A stretch of DNA of 64,000 nt. Origin: Rutpela maculata (lineage: Eukaryota > Arthropoda > Insecta > Coleoptera > Cerambycidae). The stretch spans positions 43,867,923-43,931,922 of the forward strand of contig OW386293.2 of NCBI GenBank assembly GCA_936432065.2, in the 5' to 3' direction. The first letter of the stretch is position 1; each line of letters opens with the position of its first letter. Positions 20,263-31,300 of this stretch are shown piece after piece. The notes beneath the pieces were generated by a model that saw nothing but the letters and a program-made list of their open reading frames with translations, had not been told where the DNA came from and ran no database searches. The position numbers and the translations under genes are program-made.

Positions 20263-23165
20263 TGTAGAAGAACTCACTACCGTACGTTTAAATGACGAGA
20301 CACTAATTTATTTATGAAGGGCGCCAGTCGCGTTCCGCCCCTTTCTTCCACTCCCAGGCGGGTTCGAGATAAAATATAACTTGATAGAACAAGTAATAGA
20401 CCAAGGCTACTAGATCATTAACGACGCTCCCTCTTCTAATATTTGAAATTTGGTCTTTCGTCCTGACGGGATTTTATTTATTTACATAGCAATAATGGAT
20501 TTTCCGCTTAAAATTTTTTGAAAGTTTCGCATAAAAAAGCCCTATCGAGCTCCCGTAAGGCGACCAAAACATTGTGTTTCAAACTTGTGGAGCCATGAAA
20601 CCCCGATTAACTCAATGTTCCGGTCTTCCAAACTCGAGGGATTAAGACTAGCTACGTCATATTACCAATAAAAAGCAAATAGTTCAAAGAATACAATTTA
20701 TATCATCATCATTGGTCATACAACCCGACAGTAGGGTCTCGACCTTCTCCAGCTTCCTTCGCCATTCATTCCTGTCTCTGGGTTGCATCGTCCAGTTTGG
20801 TGCACCCATCTTTCGTGCGTCCTCGCTTATACCATCCTTCCGGCGCAGCTTTGGCCTTCCTCGTCATCTTGTACCTATGGGCTCTGGACCTTCCTTTCAA
20901 AAATCATTAACAGAAATTCATCTCTTTTTGTTAGCGTCCAGGTCTCCGATCCATACATTAACACGGGTATGACAAGTGTTTTACATAACCTGATTTTTGT
21001 GAGTTTTGATAGATTACGATTGCGAAGGTGCTTCGAAAGACCAAAATAGCACCTATTTGCCAACATAATACGTCTTCTAATTTCTGCGCTGTTGTTGTTA
21101 TCTGCCGTTATTGTCGCTCCCAGATACTCAAACTCCTTCACCCCTTCGAAATTGTGATCACTGATTTTGATGTTATGTCCAATGTCCCGCACTCTTTTGT
21201 CCTTTGTTGCTGCCATAAATTTGGTTTTTTGTTCATTTACGTATAGTCCCATGTTGTTTGCTGCAGTCTCGAAAGTTACGAATGTTTCTTTGGCCTGTCG
21301 TGTGGTTCTAGTGATAATATCTACATCATCTGCGTAGGCCAGGATTTGAGTAGATTTGTTAAAGATAGTGCCTCTATTATGCGGCTGGGTATCTCGGACT
21401 ACTTTATCCAGGGCTATGTTGAACAGGAGGCATGCCAGCGCATACTGTCTCACCCTTCGTTTCAAACGGGTTCGATATATCGTTTTGTATTTTGACATGG
21501 CATACTACCCTAGACATTGTCATTTTTGTGAGGTTTATAAGTGTTTCTGATATCTCAAGCTCATTCATGGCTTCATAAAGCTTCGGACGTGTGAAACACT
21601 TTTCAGAATCCTAAACGACGAAAATGTAACCATAGAACAATTTGAAGCCCGAAACAAAGACCAAGTGGAAGACCCTAACATCGATGATATTCAGAAAGCG
21701 ATAAAGCGTCTAAAAAACTATAAAGCACCTGGCCAAGATGGAGTGCCCTCAGAACTGTACAAGCAGGGTGGAGACACCCTAGAAAAAGCATTACTTCAAA
21801 TTGTATTAAAAGTATAGCACCAACAACACATGCCCGACAAGTGGAATATTGGACTGATCTGCGCGCTGCACAAAAAAGGGGATCCGCTTGAGTGCAGCGA
21901 CTACAGGGGCCTAACACTACTAAACACCGCCTATAAAATACTATCATATATCATTGCAGAGCGCATCCAAGTATACGCAGAACTCATACCAATGTGGTTT
22001 TAGAGCTGGCCGCTTTACAACGGATCAGCTCTTCATTCTACACCAAATTCTAGAAAAGACCAATGAATTTAATATAGATACCTTCCACTTCTTCGTTGAT
22101 TTCAAGGCAGCTTACGATAGCATACAATTTATTTACTAGGTTCAAAATAAATGAAGGAATCCTATCTAATAAATCATATAATTTGAAGGAATCGTCTCCC
22201 CAACTAAGGCAAGGTAATTTTTACCATACAAATGAAAGCTTGCGTTAACAATCGATTTGGTAGAAAAAAATCATGCAACTTCCCCAGAAAATAATATAAA
22301 AAGATTTTACTTAAAGAATTTTGGTTCGCTTTTGATTAGCTTTAAAGTTCTGTATTGTGATTATATCATTCACATAACAGAGTTCGACTAATGCATGAGT
22401 TTGATAACGTTCGGTCAGTCCCACGACTTACTAATCCCCATACAGGCTCAATAAAGGAAAAATGACACCGCCTCGCCTTCCAGCGTCTTTTTGGCAAATC
22501 TGTTTTTTAGCTTATTTACGCACAAGGCGGTTTTCTCTATAACTTCATTATTTGAAAAGCCCTGCAATTGGCCTTCCTATTATCGCTTTCTATTGATCAT
22601 CCAACGTACTCGTCCAAATTACGAGCCACTGGATGAATCCAGACTTGTTTTATGTGAAAAATCGGTCTTGTCCATTTTTACTATTTTTTGCCAATATTTG
22701 CCTACAGACGCTACACGCCTTCACAACATTTGTCGATTTCACCCTTTTTATAGTCGCGTCGCATCGTTAAAATTTTGTATTCATTCCTTTGAATGATACC
22801 ATAATCTGTATCTTTATTTTCATTGTCTTTTATGGAAGAATTAAAAAGTAATAATATTTTCAAAGTATTTTGTAAAAGTATATTGTTTATTTTTCCTTGG
22901 CCAAAAACAAGCACTTTTGTTTTTGGTTCATTTTTCTATGACTACAATATACTTTCACTCTCATGGCCTGGACCAAAGCATATTTTCCTAAGTGAAAATT
23001 CGGTGTTTCTTCGATTTTTCACCTGGTTGTGCCTTACATTCTAACGAACTCATATCGGTCCTTTTGGGCTAGGTTATAGCTCTGAAGCCTTCCAAACTTG
23101 TATGTTATTATCGAAAATGCCTTTAAATGAATTATCCTTAATTTCTGTTTCAAATTAACGAACCG
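20263..23165 (-). mobile_element. Old, decayed Gypsy LTR (minus), split by a non-LTR insertion
   Basis: Both flanks of the insert at 20702-22121 match the LTR of the element at 25047-35384 in complement. At 20263-20400 the LTR end TGTAGAAGAACTCACTACCG, then GGGCGCCAGTCGCG and CCAGGCGGGTTCGAGAT, corresponds to 26945-27072. At 20500-20690 the region with GAGTTAATC and CGATAGGG matches. From 22300 to about 23165 the match continues to the LTR start, including GTGAAAATTCGGTGTTTCTT. The ~375-bp internal repeat array of the young LTR seems absent. No pol or gag is attached, so this is a solo LTR or remnant. Divergence is substantial, so it is much older than the intact copy. Confidence 0.8.
20702..22121 (-). 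mobile_element. Non-LTR retrotransposon insertion with an internal 5' inversion
   Basis: The insert lies between exact 11-bp repeats ATACAATTTAT (20691-20701 and 22122-22132) and interrupts the old LTR. The 3' part (20702 to about 21590) is on the minus strand: LYEAMNELEISETLINLTKM, ALACLLFNIALDKVV, QILAYADDVDIITR, EFEYLGATIT, VLMYGSETW, RGRPKLRR, ending with an ATG-repeat tail. The 5' part (about 21590-22121) is on the plus strand: KNYKAPGQDGVPSELYKQGG, LICALHKKGDPLECSDYRGL, QCGFRAGRFTTDQLFILHQI, FFVDFKAAYDSI. AYDSI is directly followed in the protein family by what begins the 3' part, so the two pieces make one RT with an inversion. Frameshifts and stops are present. Confidence 0.85.
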
Positions 23166-23179
23166 AACATAAAAAATTA

Positions 23180-23640
23180 AGTGAAAATGGTACTCACAGT
23201 GCGTGAAAAAATGTATATTGTGCACTGCTTTGTCACGTACTCAGGCTATGAGAATAATTAAAAAGTTTCTGGCTACTGGTAGTGTTCTTATAACCATACG
23301 CTTGAAGAGGGAGATGACGGCCGTAGGTTGGATTTTTGTTTGACCATTGGAGAAAAAATCATGGAAGAGAGATTTTTTCATCATTTCATAATTTTCTCAG
23401 ATGAATCCACATTCACAACCAATGGTGTTGTTTCATCTCAGAATGGTCGGTTTTGGGCTTTTGAAAATCCAAATTTTAGAATTCATTGTAGAAAACAATA
23501 TTATAAAAAAGTGAATGTGTGGTGTGCCGTTTCTTATCACGTTGGAGTTATTGGACCTTATTTCATTGAGGGAAGGTTAAACCAGCACACTTATTTACAA
23601 CTTCTTGAAAGATTACCAGTTTTTTTTCTATTGACATAAA
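23180..23640 (+). pseudogene. DD-E transposase remnant (Tc1/mariner-like)
   Basis: An N-terminal start-like piece (MVLTVREKMYIVHCF, about 23187) is followed, after an apparent internal deletion, by an open stretch from 23328. This contains RLDFCLTIGEKIMEERFFHH, IIFSDESTFTTNGV, GRFWAFENPNF, KKVNVWCAVSYHVGVIGPYF and LNQHTYLQLLERLP. The SDES aspartate matches the second catalytic Asp of DD-E transposases, and NVWCAVS...IGPYFI is a well-known block in insect elements of this group. The region with the last Glu is missing, so it is inactive. TIRs were not recognised. Confidence 0.75.
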
Positions 23641-23879
23641 ACTAATTACGCCCTGTATATTCTCTTTAAAAAATAATGTCCGAGGAATCTGCAAATTGTA
23701 AAAATATCTAGTACATTTACTTGAATACTGTACATGCAGTATGCAGTTCTTTAAATTTTGCTCGTGGTTTAGCGATTTTGCATTCATCAAAATAGATCTC
23801 AAAGTGTTGCTTGTTTGAAATACTGTGCTATAATAAAATTATCACTTATACGACGCGTAGCTTTTGAGTTAATTTTGTA

Positions 23880-24560
23880 TGACGTTGTTCTAATTTTTGT
23901 CATACCTGAATGTAATTGGCAGTATCTTTGAAAGCTTTATCAACAAAGCCTCCAGTGTATTGGTTTTTTATAAGAATCTCTTTGTTCAAACGTTTCTCAT
24001 TGTTTAATATTTCTTTATAAAAAGAAATTATTATGACCATAATATATAAATATTTTATAACGCTCCTTTCAACGCAGACTAATTTGAGAGTTCAAAAGAT
24101 TCCGTTTGTATGGGTTGGTTTTTACTAAATGCTTGTTTGAATTGTATTATTTAATCTTTTACTTAAAACATCTAAAAGCGGTAGATTTCTGCGTCCTACA
24201 TCTTATGGAAAAATAAAAAGTTCCTTAACATCTATATTTTCTAAATATTATCTGGTAAATCAACTCTATTAGGTCAGATTGTAAAAATGTAGTAGACATT
24301 CTCCTCCAGATAGCCAGTTTGTATATACAATTTTTGAAAATGTCTATTCTAAAACTTCTCCATAAATATATTGTTTAAAATTGGTAGCAATGGAGACCCC
24401 AATACCATATCGAAATCCTGCTGACAGAAATTATTTTGCAATTATTGAAGATAAATTTTTTATATACACATCGCAAAAAGCTCCGTTATGCTATTTACAC
24501 TTAATTTAGTTCTAGCTTCCAAATTATTACCACCTAGCAATTTGTCTTTGTTGATTATTT
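23880..24560 (-). pseudogene. Decayed Penelope-like RT fragment
   Basis: Minus-strand frames include VLGSPLLPILNNIFMEKF (about 24405-24350), corresponding to the MGSPLSPILANIFME block of Penelope-like reverse transcriptases. Downstream are LPLLDVLSKRLNNTIQTSI and KPTHTNGIF (compare LPFLDILIKK...YRKQTHTNRYL in the copy at 37440), then RLNKEILIKNQYTGGFVDKA. Several stops and frameshifts occur; the GIY-YIG end is not visible. Confidence 0.7.
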
Positions 24561-24569
24561 TTATGTTTT

Positions 24570-25046
24570 GTATACTGAAATATTTAAAATGAGGCTAATT
24601 ATGTCAATATTAGCCATCAGGTGCGCATTATTGATATTAATTTTTTATATATAAAATTATCACTATTCTGTATATACCAGTCGGTATCGCCAGATAATCG
24701 ATTAATAACCTTCGAGATAATTTTGCTAAATTACGTGAAAGGTAGATCGGTAAAAATTCTATCTGTTTATGATATTTATTTTTTTCACATTGAAAAACAT
24801 TGTCTTCTGCACAGTGTTTTTATGACGAAAAGTTACTAAATCATATTAGCGATTTAAAAAAAATGGTTAGATAATCTTCTTCGGTGTCCCTTAAAACATC
24901 TCGACAACAAGTTTCATTAAAATCCGAAGATGGTGTCCTGCTGAAATGTGTAACAAACATGAAGCGTTTTTATTTTCAAGCCAGCTTCAACATATATACA
25001 ACGTGATCTACCATGACATGCGGAAAATTTAACAGTAGGTTGACCT
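24570..25046. other. No gene seen
   Basis: AT-rich flank of the young LTR retrotransposon. The first part could be more of the Penelope-like remnant but I cannot support it. The last four bases, ACCT (25043-25046), are the target duplication of the LTR element. Confidence 0.4.
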
Positions 25047-27072
25047 TGTTGTAGAACTCTCCAAAATCGTCCTAAGTTGAAGACATAATCAAAATTCGAC
25101 TTAGGCAAAAATTTCATTTAAAGACATTTTTGGGAGTCTGCAGAGGCGCAGATCAGTCCACAAGGACCGTTTTGGGTTCTATAAGGCGTTGGAAATGACC
25201 AGGCGAAAATTCGAAGAAACACCGAATTTTCACTTAGGAAAAATGTTTTTGGTTCAGAATATCAGAGTAGAAGTATATAATGACAAAGATTTATGAATAG
25301 TATACTTTTTCAAAGGTACCATAAATTGGACTTTGAAAAATAATATTTTTGGAAGGGCGTCAAAATCTGGCCCAGGAATCGATTTATCGAAAGTACGCCA
25401 AAGTTTCACTTGCAGACTAATTTTTCAAAACTGCGTTGAAATTTGGCTTGAAGATCGATTTTTCAAAAGTACGCCAAAATTTCACCCGCAGATTAACTTT
25501 TCAAAAGTACCTTGAAATTTGGCTTGAAAATCAATTTTTCAAAAGTACGCCAAAATTTCACCCGCGGATTAACTTTTCAAAAGTACCTTGAAATTTGGCT
25601 TGAAAATCGATTTTTCAAAAGTACGCCAAAATTTCACCCGCAGATTAGTTTTTCAAAAGTACCTTGAAATTTGGCTCGAAAATCGATTTTTCAAAAGTAC
25701 GCTAAAATTGGTCTTAAACTGGATTTTTCAAAAGTACCACGAAGTCAGTTTAAAAAGTACCACGAAAATATACTTTAAATTATTTTTTTTATTTTTTATT
25801 CCTCAACCAAAGACATTGACCTTTGAGGTACGATCATTGAAAGCACAATTCTAAAGTATGAGCATAAAATTTTAACGATGCACTGCATCCAAAAGGCAAA
25901 ATAGAAGATTTTGTCAAAGCCGGCGTAGTGCCGATAAGCAAAAATTGATAAAAATCAATGCACATGTACAAGGCCGGTTTCTCGCATGGAAAGAGTTTGG
26001 ATTGACCCAGCGGCTCGCAATTTGGTCGAGCGCGTTGAGTAGTCCAGACAAAGCGATGGTAGAAAAGCCAATAACGGGGCTTTTCAAATGACAAAGTTAT
26101 AGAGGAAAACGCCTTGTGCATAAAAATCAAAAAATTCAATTTTGCCTAATAGTCGCTCGAAGGTGAGACGCTGCCAAATCGATATTATTAATCGACTGTG
26201 ATAAGGGTTAGTAAGTCGTGGACTGATCGAACGCCACTCAACTTATGCAGTAATAAGTCCTCTGAATGTGTTTGAGTACGTGAATTTCCACGATACAAGA
26301 ACTTTAAAGCTAGGTAGTCTCTAGCGAAACTAAATTCATTTAGTAAAACTTTTTTAAGTTAATTTCAGTCAGCCTTAATTATTCATTTACCCAGAGTCTG
26401 AAATGATTCTAAAAGCTCGCATTTTGATTCTGAGAAGGTACGTATGAATCTTTTCTACCTAATCGATCGTTAGCGCGAGCGCTCTCGCTTGTATGGTCTG
26501 AAAGTCACTACCTTGATTGGGGAAGGCACGATTCTTTCTTGAGAATTTTGTATAACCAATTCTGTTAAATAAACGGATTCTTTGAACTAATGTTTCTTAA
26601 TTGATCTTGAGGCCTGTTGACGGTCTATAATCCCTGGAACTTTCGTATAGAAAACCGGATGTGTCGAGTTAATTCGCATTAACGTTCGACCTTCTGGTTG
26701 TTTTACGGAGGTTCGATAGGGATTTTTTTATGCGTTTTTTGAGAAATATATTCCGTTATTAATGGACCAAAACGTGATTTTCGCGTACCAAAACTAATCC
26801 CTCCGCAGAGAAATTCTTCGGTTGGGATTTTTTTATGCAAAAATTCAGGAAATTAAGAGGTGCCTAAACCCCTAACGAGGGAATTCGGGTCCAGAGAGAG
26901 CGTAGTTTCCGATCTGTGGTAGTGCAGCCTTGGTCCCGCTTTTCGGCTACCGAAGTCATCTTATCTCGAACCCGCCTGGGAGGTAGAAGAACGGGGTAAT
27001 ACGCGACTGGCGCCCCCTGAGAAATAAATTGGTGTCGCGTCATTTTGACGCCCGGTAGTGCGTTCTTCTACA
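25047..27072 (+). repeat. 5' LTR of the Gypsy-type element
   Basis: 2026 bp, TG...CA ended. Carries a ~75-bp tandem repeat array (25390-25745). Near the end is a GC-richer segment (26880-27072) with AATAAA at about 27024, a candidate poly(A) signal. The only difference from the 3' LTR that I noticed is C at 26694 versus T at 35006. Minus-strand ORF 25834-26139 is not a gene; it reappears in all LTR copies. Confidence 0.95.
25390..25745 (+). repeat. ~75-bp tandem repeats inside the 5' LTR
   Basis: Four to five units of about 75 bp share AAAAGTACGCCAAAATTTCA, CCCGCAGATTAA, TTTTCAAAAGTACCTTGAAA and TTTGGCTTGAAAATCGA. TTTTTCAAAAGTAC recurs twice per unit. The array is repeated at 33702-34057 in the 3' LTR and seems missing from the old LTR at 20263-23165. 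Confidence 0.85.
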
Positions 27073-27090
27073 TGGCGCCCAACGTGGGGC
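27073..27090 (+). promoter_or_regulatory. Primer-binding site
   Basis: TGGCGCCCAACGTGGGGC follows the LTR end directly. It starts with TGG, the complement of a tRNA 3' CCA, as expected for the minus-strand primer site. The tRNA species was not determined. Confidence 0.9.
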
Positions 27091-27122
27091 GTTGTTAGTC
27101 AGCAGGGCTTTCTAGAAAGGAT

Positions 27123-28337
27123 ATGGATGAATCAACGCCTTTCCAGTTTTACGACGAGCCGACATCTGTGATGGACAACGTCTCTAGAGGGTTAGAGAGG
27201 CCGTGCGCGGAGGATGTACTGGGTAGTTCGGGGGTTGGCCCGAGTACCACTGAAGGAGTCATACAGCCCTCCTCAGAACAAGTGTTCGCCCAAATGGCAG
27301 CAGGTCTTGCCAAAGCTCTAAGCGAAGCCACGCACGAGCATAAGTATCGGTCGAAGCATCCAAATGCGGAATTTCATGGCTTCGAACACGAAGACCCTGA
27401 AACCTTCATTTATCAAATGGAGGAATTTTTCGTCCGAGTACGAATTACGCAGGATAACGACCGACTATATAAAATATCAGAACAGCTCAAAGATGATGCT
27501 AAGAAATGGTTCGAACAATATCGAACCCTAATTACCACGTATCCTCTATTCCTCGAGCGGTTCAGAAGCCGTTATGATTCAGGTGAAGTACTCACCGAAG
27601 CAGTAGCTAATTTATATGGCAAGAAACAAGATGCCGAGGAAAATACGTCAGTATTTATTTCCAGGAAGGTATGCCTCTTCAAGAGGATCGATCCGTTTAA
27701 GCCGGAGGCGATGAAGGCGGCTACCATCTTCAATCAGTTGAGACCTGATATGAAAATGCTCCTAAAGAGTGCCGTCATACTAGATACAAATACACTAGTG
27801 ACGATGACCGAACAAATGGCCAAAATCATGGATGAGAATAAAGAATTCGAGATTCTGCAAAATGCAAAGAAAAGCAAAGACCGAGAAGCGTCCACCTCTA
27901 TCGCTTCAGCTCAAGGGAATCAGCAATCGAGCAGTAACTGGAGAACGGAACCCTCCGCATTAGCGAAGCCGTCCTCCAGTTCCTTTGGTGCATCTAGGAC
28001 ACCATTCAATGGATCTCAAAGAAGAGATAATCCGCCAGCACCAAGGGTGCATTTTGCAAATAATATTTCCTCGCTGCCTAGAGGGGATATACCGAGAAGG
28101 GGTACTGGAGACGTAAGGAACTCCCGAGTCCCGTATCGCCCTTGCAGATATTGCCCAACGGAGCAGTGGCATTTTCATGTGGAATGCCCAAACAATCCCT
28201 ATCGTAATATGAATACGGGAAACCAAGCGGGGGTCAGAGGCGATGGCCCAGGCCGAACTGTACCAGCCCCGCCTACCAGGCCCCAGCAGGCTCGAAGCGA
28301 CCCTCGAGGAAGCTCCGAAGCAAGAAGTTTAAATTAA
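27123..28337 (+). CDS. gag: Gag polyprotein of the Gypsy-type element
   Basis: 404-residue ORF starting at the first ATG after the primer site, 33 bp downstream. The N-terminal ~80 residues are acidic and variable. Residues ~80-250 (EFHGFEHEDPETFIYQMEEF, then a helical stretch with FLERFRSRYDSGEVLTEAVA) form a retrotransposon Gag capsid-like domain. A Ser/Asn-rich linker follows. Near residues 341-355 is one zinc-knuckle-like motif, CRYCPTEQWHFHVEC, which is CX2CX5HX4C and so one residue longer than the classical CX2CX4HX4C spacing. Gag forms the particle that packages the element RNA in the cytoplasm. The TAA stop at 28335-28337 directly follows the slippery heptamer used to enter pol. Confidence 0.92.
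   Translation: MDESTPFQFYDEPTSVMDNVSRGLERPCAEDVLGSSGVGPSTTEGVIQPSSEQVFAQMAAGLAKALSEATHEHKYRSKHPNAEFHGFEHEDPETFIYQMEEFFVRVRITQDNDRLYKISEQLKDDAKKWFEQYRTLITTYPLFLERFRSRYDSGEVLTEAVANLYGKKQDAEENTSVFISRKVCLFKRIDPFKPEAMKAATIFNQLRPDMKMLLKSAVILDTNTLVTMTEQMAKIMDENKEFEILQNAKKSKDREASTSIASAQGNQQSSSNWRTEPSALAKPSSSSFGASRTPFNGSQRRDNPPAPRVHFANNISSLPRGDIPRRGTGDVRNSRVPYRPCRYCPTEQWHFHVECPNNPYRNMNTGNQAGVRGDGPGRTVPAPPTRPQQARSDPRGSSEARSLN
28328..28334 (+). promoter_or_regulatory. Candidate -1 ribosomal frameshift site TTTAAAT
   Basis: In the gag frame the sequence reads T TTA AAT TAA. The heptamer fits X XXY YYZ (X=T, Y=A, Z=T), the rule for -1 slippage, and is followed immediately by the gag stop. The pol frame is -1 relative to gag and is open from this point through 31801. 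A downstream stimulatory structure was not identified. Confidence 0.75.
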
Positions 28338-31300
28338 AAAACTTCGATGACCTTCCTGACCTTAATTACCTGTTTAAGGATCAAGAAGTCAACCTATCTC
28401 CCCACCGATTCACTCCATTAGAATCTATCAATCAAACCAACGACGCTTTCCCTCTGCCTCGCATTAAGATTATAATTAATAATCGAGCGGTTAACGCTTT
28501 ATTGGATACAGGTTCGACAAGGAATATTATCCAACCGAAATTTTTGAACGACATTGATCAACTTACAGCTCCCCAAACGTTTGTTATGGCTTGTGGCGAT
28601 GGTTTAGTAGAATCCCTCGGGACTACGACCATGAACGTTAATGTACTAGATGTACCCTTTCAGACCACGTTTCAGGTCATTCAAAATTTAAATGAAGAGC
28701 TCATTCTGGGAGCCCCGTTTTTGTATGCTCACAATGTCGTATTCGATTATCAACGTAAATGTGTCTACGTCGGCACCGAAGAGCGAATAACCGTCTTCTG
28801 GAATCAAGCGGCACATCAAGCAAGGAAGCAATGCCGGCTTCCCGAAGAACTGATCATCGGAAACGATAATTTAAAACCTCTATTCGAGGAATTCGCTGAA
28901 TTGTTCACCGCGGTGCCTACCCAAGCTACCACGGTGACAACGAAACATAAAATAAAAGTTAAAGACGACCGCCCGTTCAATATCAAACCCTACCCCATGT
29001 CTCCTTCTAAGAAAAAAGTTATGTACGATCAAATTGAAGAGATGCTGAAAGCCGGGGTCATAGAACCGAGTACCGCTCAGTACAGTTCGCCTCCCATTAT
29101 AATTGAAAGGCCCGGCAAGAAGCCTCGCTTCTGCATTGATTATCGTCACTTAAATGAAGTAACGGAAGACGAAGCATCCGTCTTACCAAAGATATACGAG
29201 AGTATAAAGGATCTAGGAAACGCCAACATATTTACGGTGTTGGACCTCAAGAGCGGATATTGGCAAATCCCTCTTGAGGAGTCGTCAAAAAACTATTCTA
29301 CGTTTACAACATTAGATGGAGCATCTTACCGATTTAACGTGATGCCTTTCGGATTGAAGACCGCTCCATGTACATTCCAAAAATTTATGGCAAGAGACGT
29401 ATTGACCGGCTACTTGCATCATTTCTGCAAAGTATATCTCGATGATATTATCATCTACAGTGAAAATATAGAACAGCATGTAAACCATCTGAGAGCCGTC
29501 TTTGAACGCCTACGTTTACATAATTTAAAAGTGTCACCAGAAAAATGTGTAGTAGCCACATCTAGTATAACCTATCTCGGGCATAAGATAAATGCCAATA
29601 CTACTCAACCTTTAGAAAAACATATTCTGCAGATACAGAGCTATCCTGTGCCTACGACAAGACGCCAGCTTCAGAGTTTCCTTGGCCTATGTAATTGGGT
29701 ACGTGAATATATCCCGAATGTTGCAATAATTACGAAGCCCTTGACCCGACTACTCTCGAAGGACTGGCGTTATAAGTGGAATACAGAAGCCCAAGAATCC
29801 TTTATCCTACTGAAAGAGGTATTAAATAAACCTCTAGGACTGCACCGGCCAGATTTCAATAAAATGTTCATACTGCAGACGGACGCATCCTTAATAGGAT
29901 TATCTGCAGTATTATATCAATTGGGGGATAATGACCAGAAGCACATCGTCTCTTATGCTAGTAATACGTTATCTCCGACGGAGAGAAAATACCATATTAA
30001 TGAATTGGAATGTTTGAGCGTCGTTAATTATATAAGGAAATACAAAATATATTTGGCAGACCGTCCATTTATAGTCAAAACCGACAATCGAGCTTTACTA
30101 TGGTTAAATAAGCATAAGGACGAGAAAACGAAATTTACACGTTGGTCATTATTACTTCAGGAATACAGCTTCACAATAGAACATTGTCCCGGCAAAGAAA
30201 ATATATTGGCAGACTATTTGAGCAGAAATCCTCAAGGCCCGAACGTCGAAGCAGACGACGAAGAGGAGAGAATGTATCCACCAAAATTCTCGTACAAGGA
30301 ACGAATATCAGTGATTACCACATTGGAATTAAACGATCAGGTCAGAGAAGCGCAAACGCACTCCAGAGATATCCAAGACCAAATTGAACGATGGAATACT
30401 CTAGTGCGACAAGCCAATAAAACCGAGGCAGAGGTGAAATTCGTCAATACAAGACAAGTGATAGGCGGCACACTTTGGACAAGAGGCGAAAATGTTATAG
30501 AAAAATTATACGTACCAAAACGTATGGTCATGAGAGTAATATCTCATTTTCACGACCGACCGGAAGTAGGTCACCCCGGCCGCGATGAAACTGTTAGAAT
30601 CATCTCGGGCCGCTATTATTTTAATAATTTGTCGAGACTAGTTAACAAATATTTAAATGAGTGCATTATTTGTAATTCCGTAAAAAGCAGACAATCACAA
30701 CCGAAGGCTCCTCTCAGAAGCCATGCTCCATCGCATCCGTTCGAAGTTCTAAGCGTCGATGTAATCGGACCGCTTCAGCGAACCAAAGATGCAGATAACC
30801 GATATATATTAATGGTAGAGGATGTATTTAGTAAGTGGGTCGAAGCCAAGGCGTTCACCCAAGTCAGTGGAAAAACAATAGCACAATTTATCGAAGAGGA
30901 ACTAGTGGCGAGATATGGCGTTCCGAGGGTCATCATTTCCGACCAGGGAGGCCACTTCAATTCCGGCTTTTACGATACGTTCTGTACACGTAACAATATT
31001 GAAAGATTCTTCACAGCAGCTTACCACCAACAGGCCAATCCAATAGAAAGGAGGGTGCAAGAGGCTAAGAAGATCTTAAAAACCTTATTATATGGTTCAC
31101 CCAACGACGAGTGGGATCGACATGTTAGTCAGATGGCATATATCTTGAGAACAAGAAAAAACGCCGCTACGGGGCATACGCCCAGTTTCGTAGTGCTCGG
31201 CTATGAATTACCGCAGATTGGTGATTGGAATATGTTCGCTTATAGACAAGAACGTCGTAATCAAGCGGACGTTCCCCGCCTTGAAAGAGTCAAAGAGATT

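Noticed and set aside
25834..26139. 101-codon minus-strand gene in the LTR
   Set aside because: It recurs at 34146-34451 and in diverged form at 22491-22796 because all three are LTR copies. No domain; chance frame in repeat DNA.
28502..28504. Pol translation start at 28502
   Set aside because: The codon is TTG within the protease ALLDTGS motif; the frame is open further upstream to the slippery site. Not an initiator.
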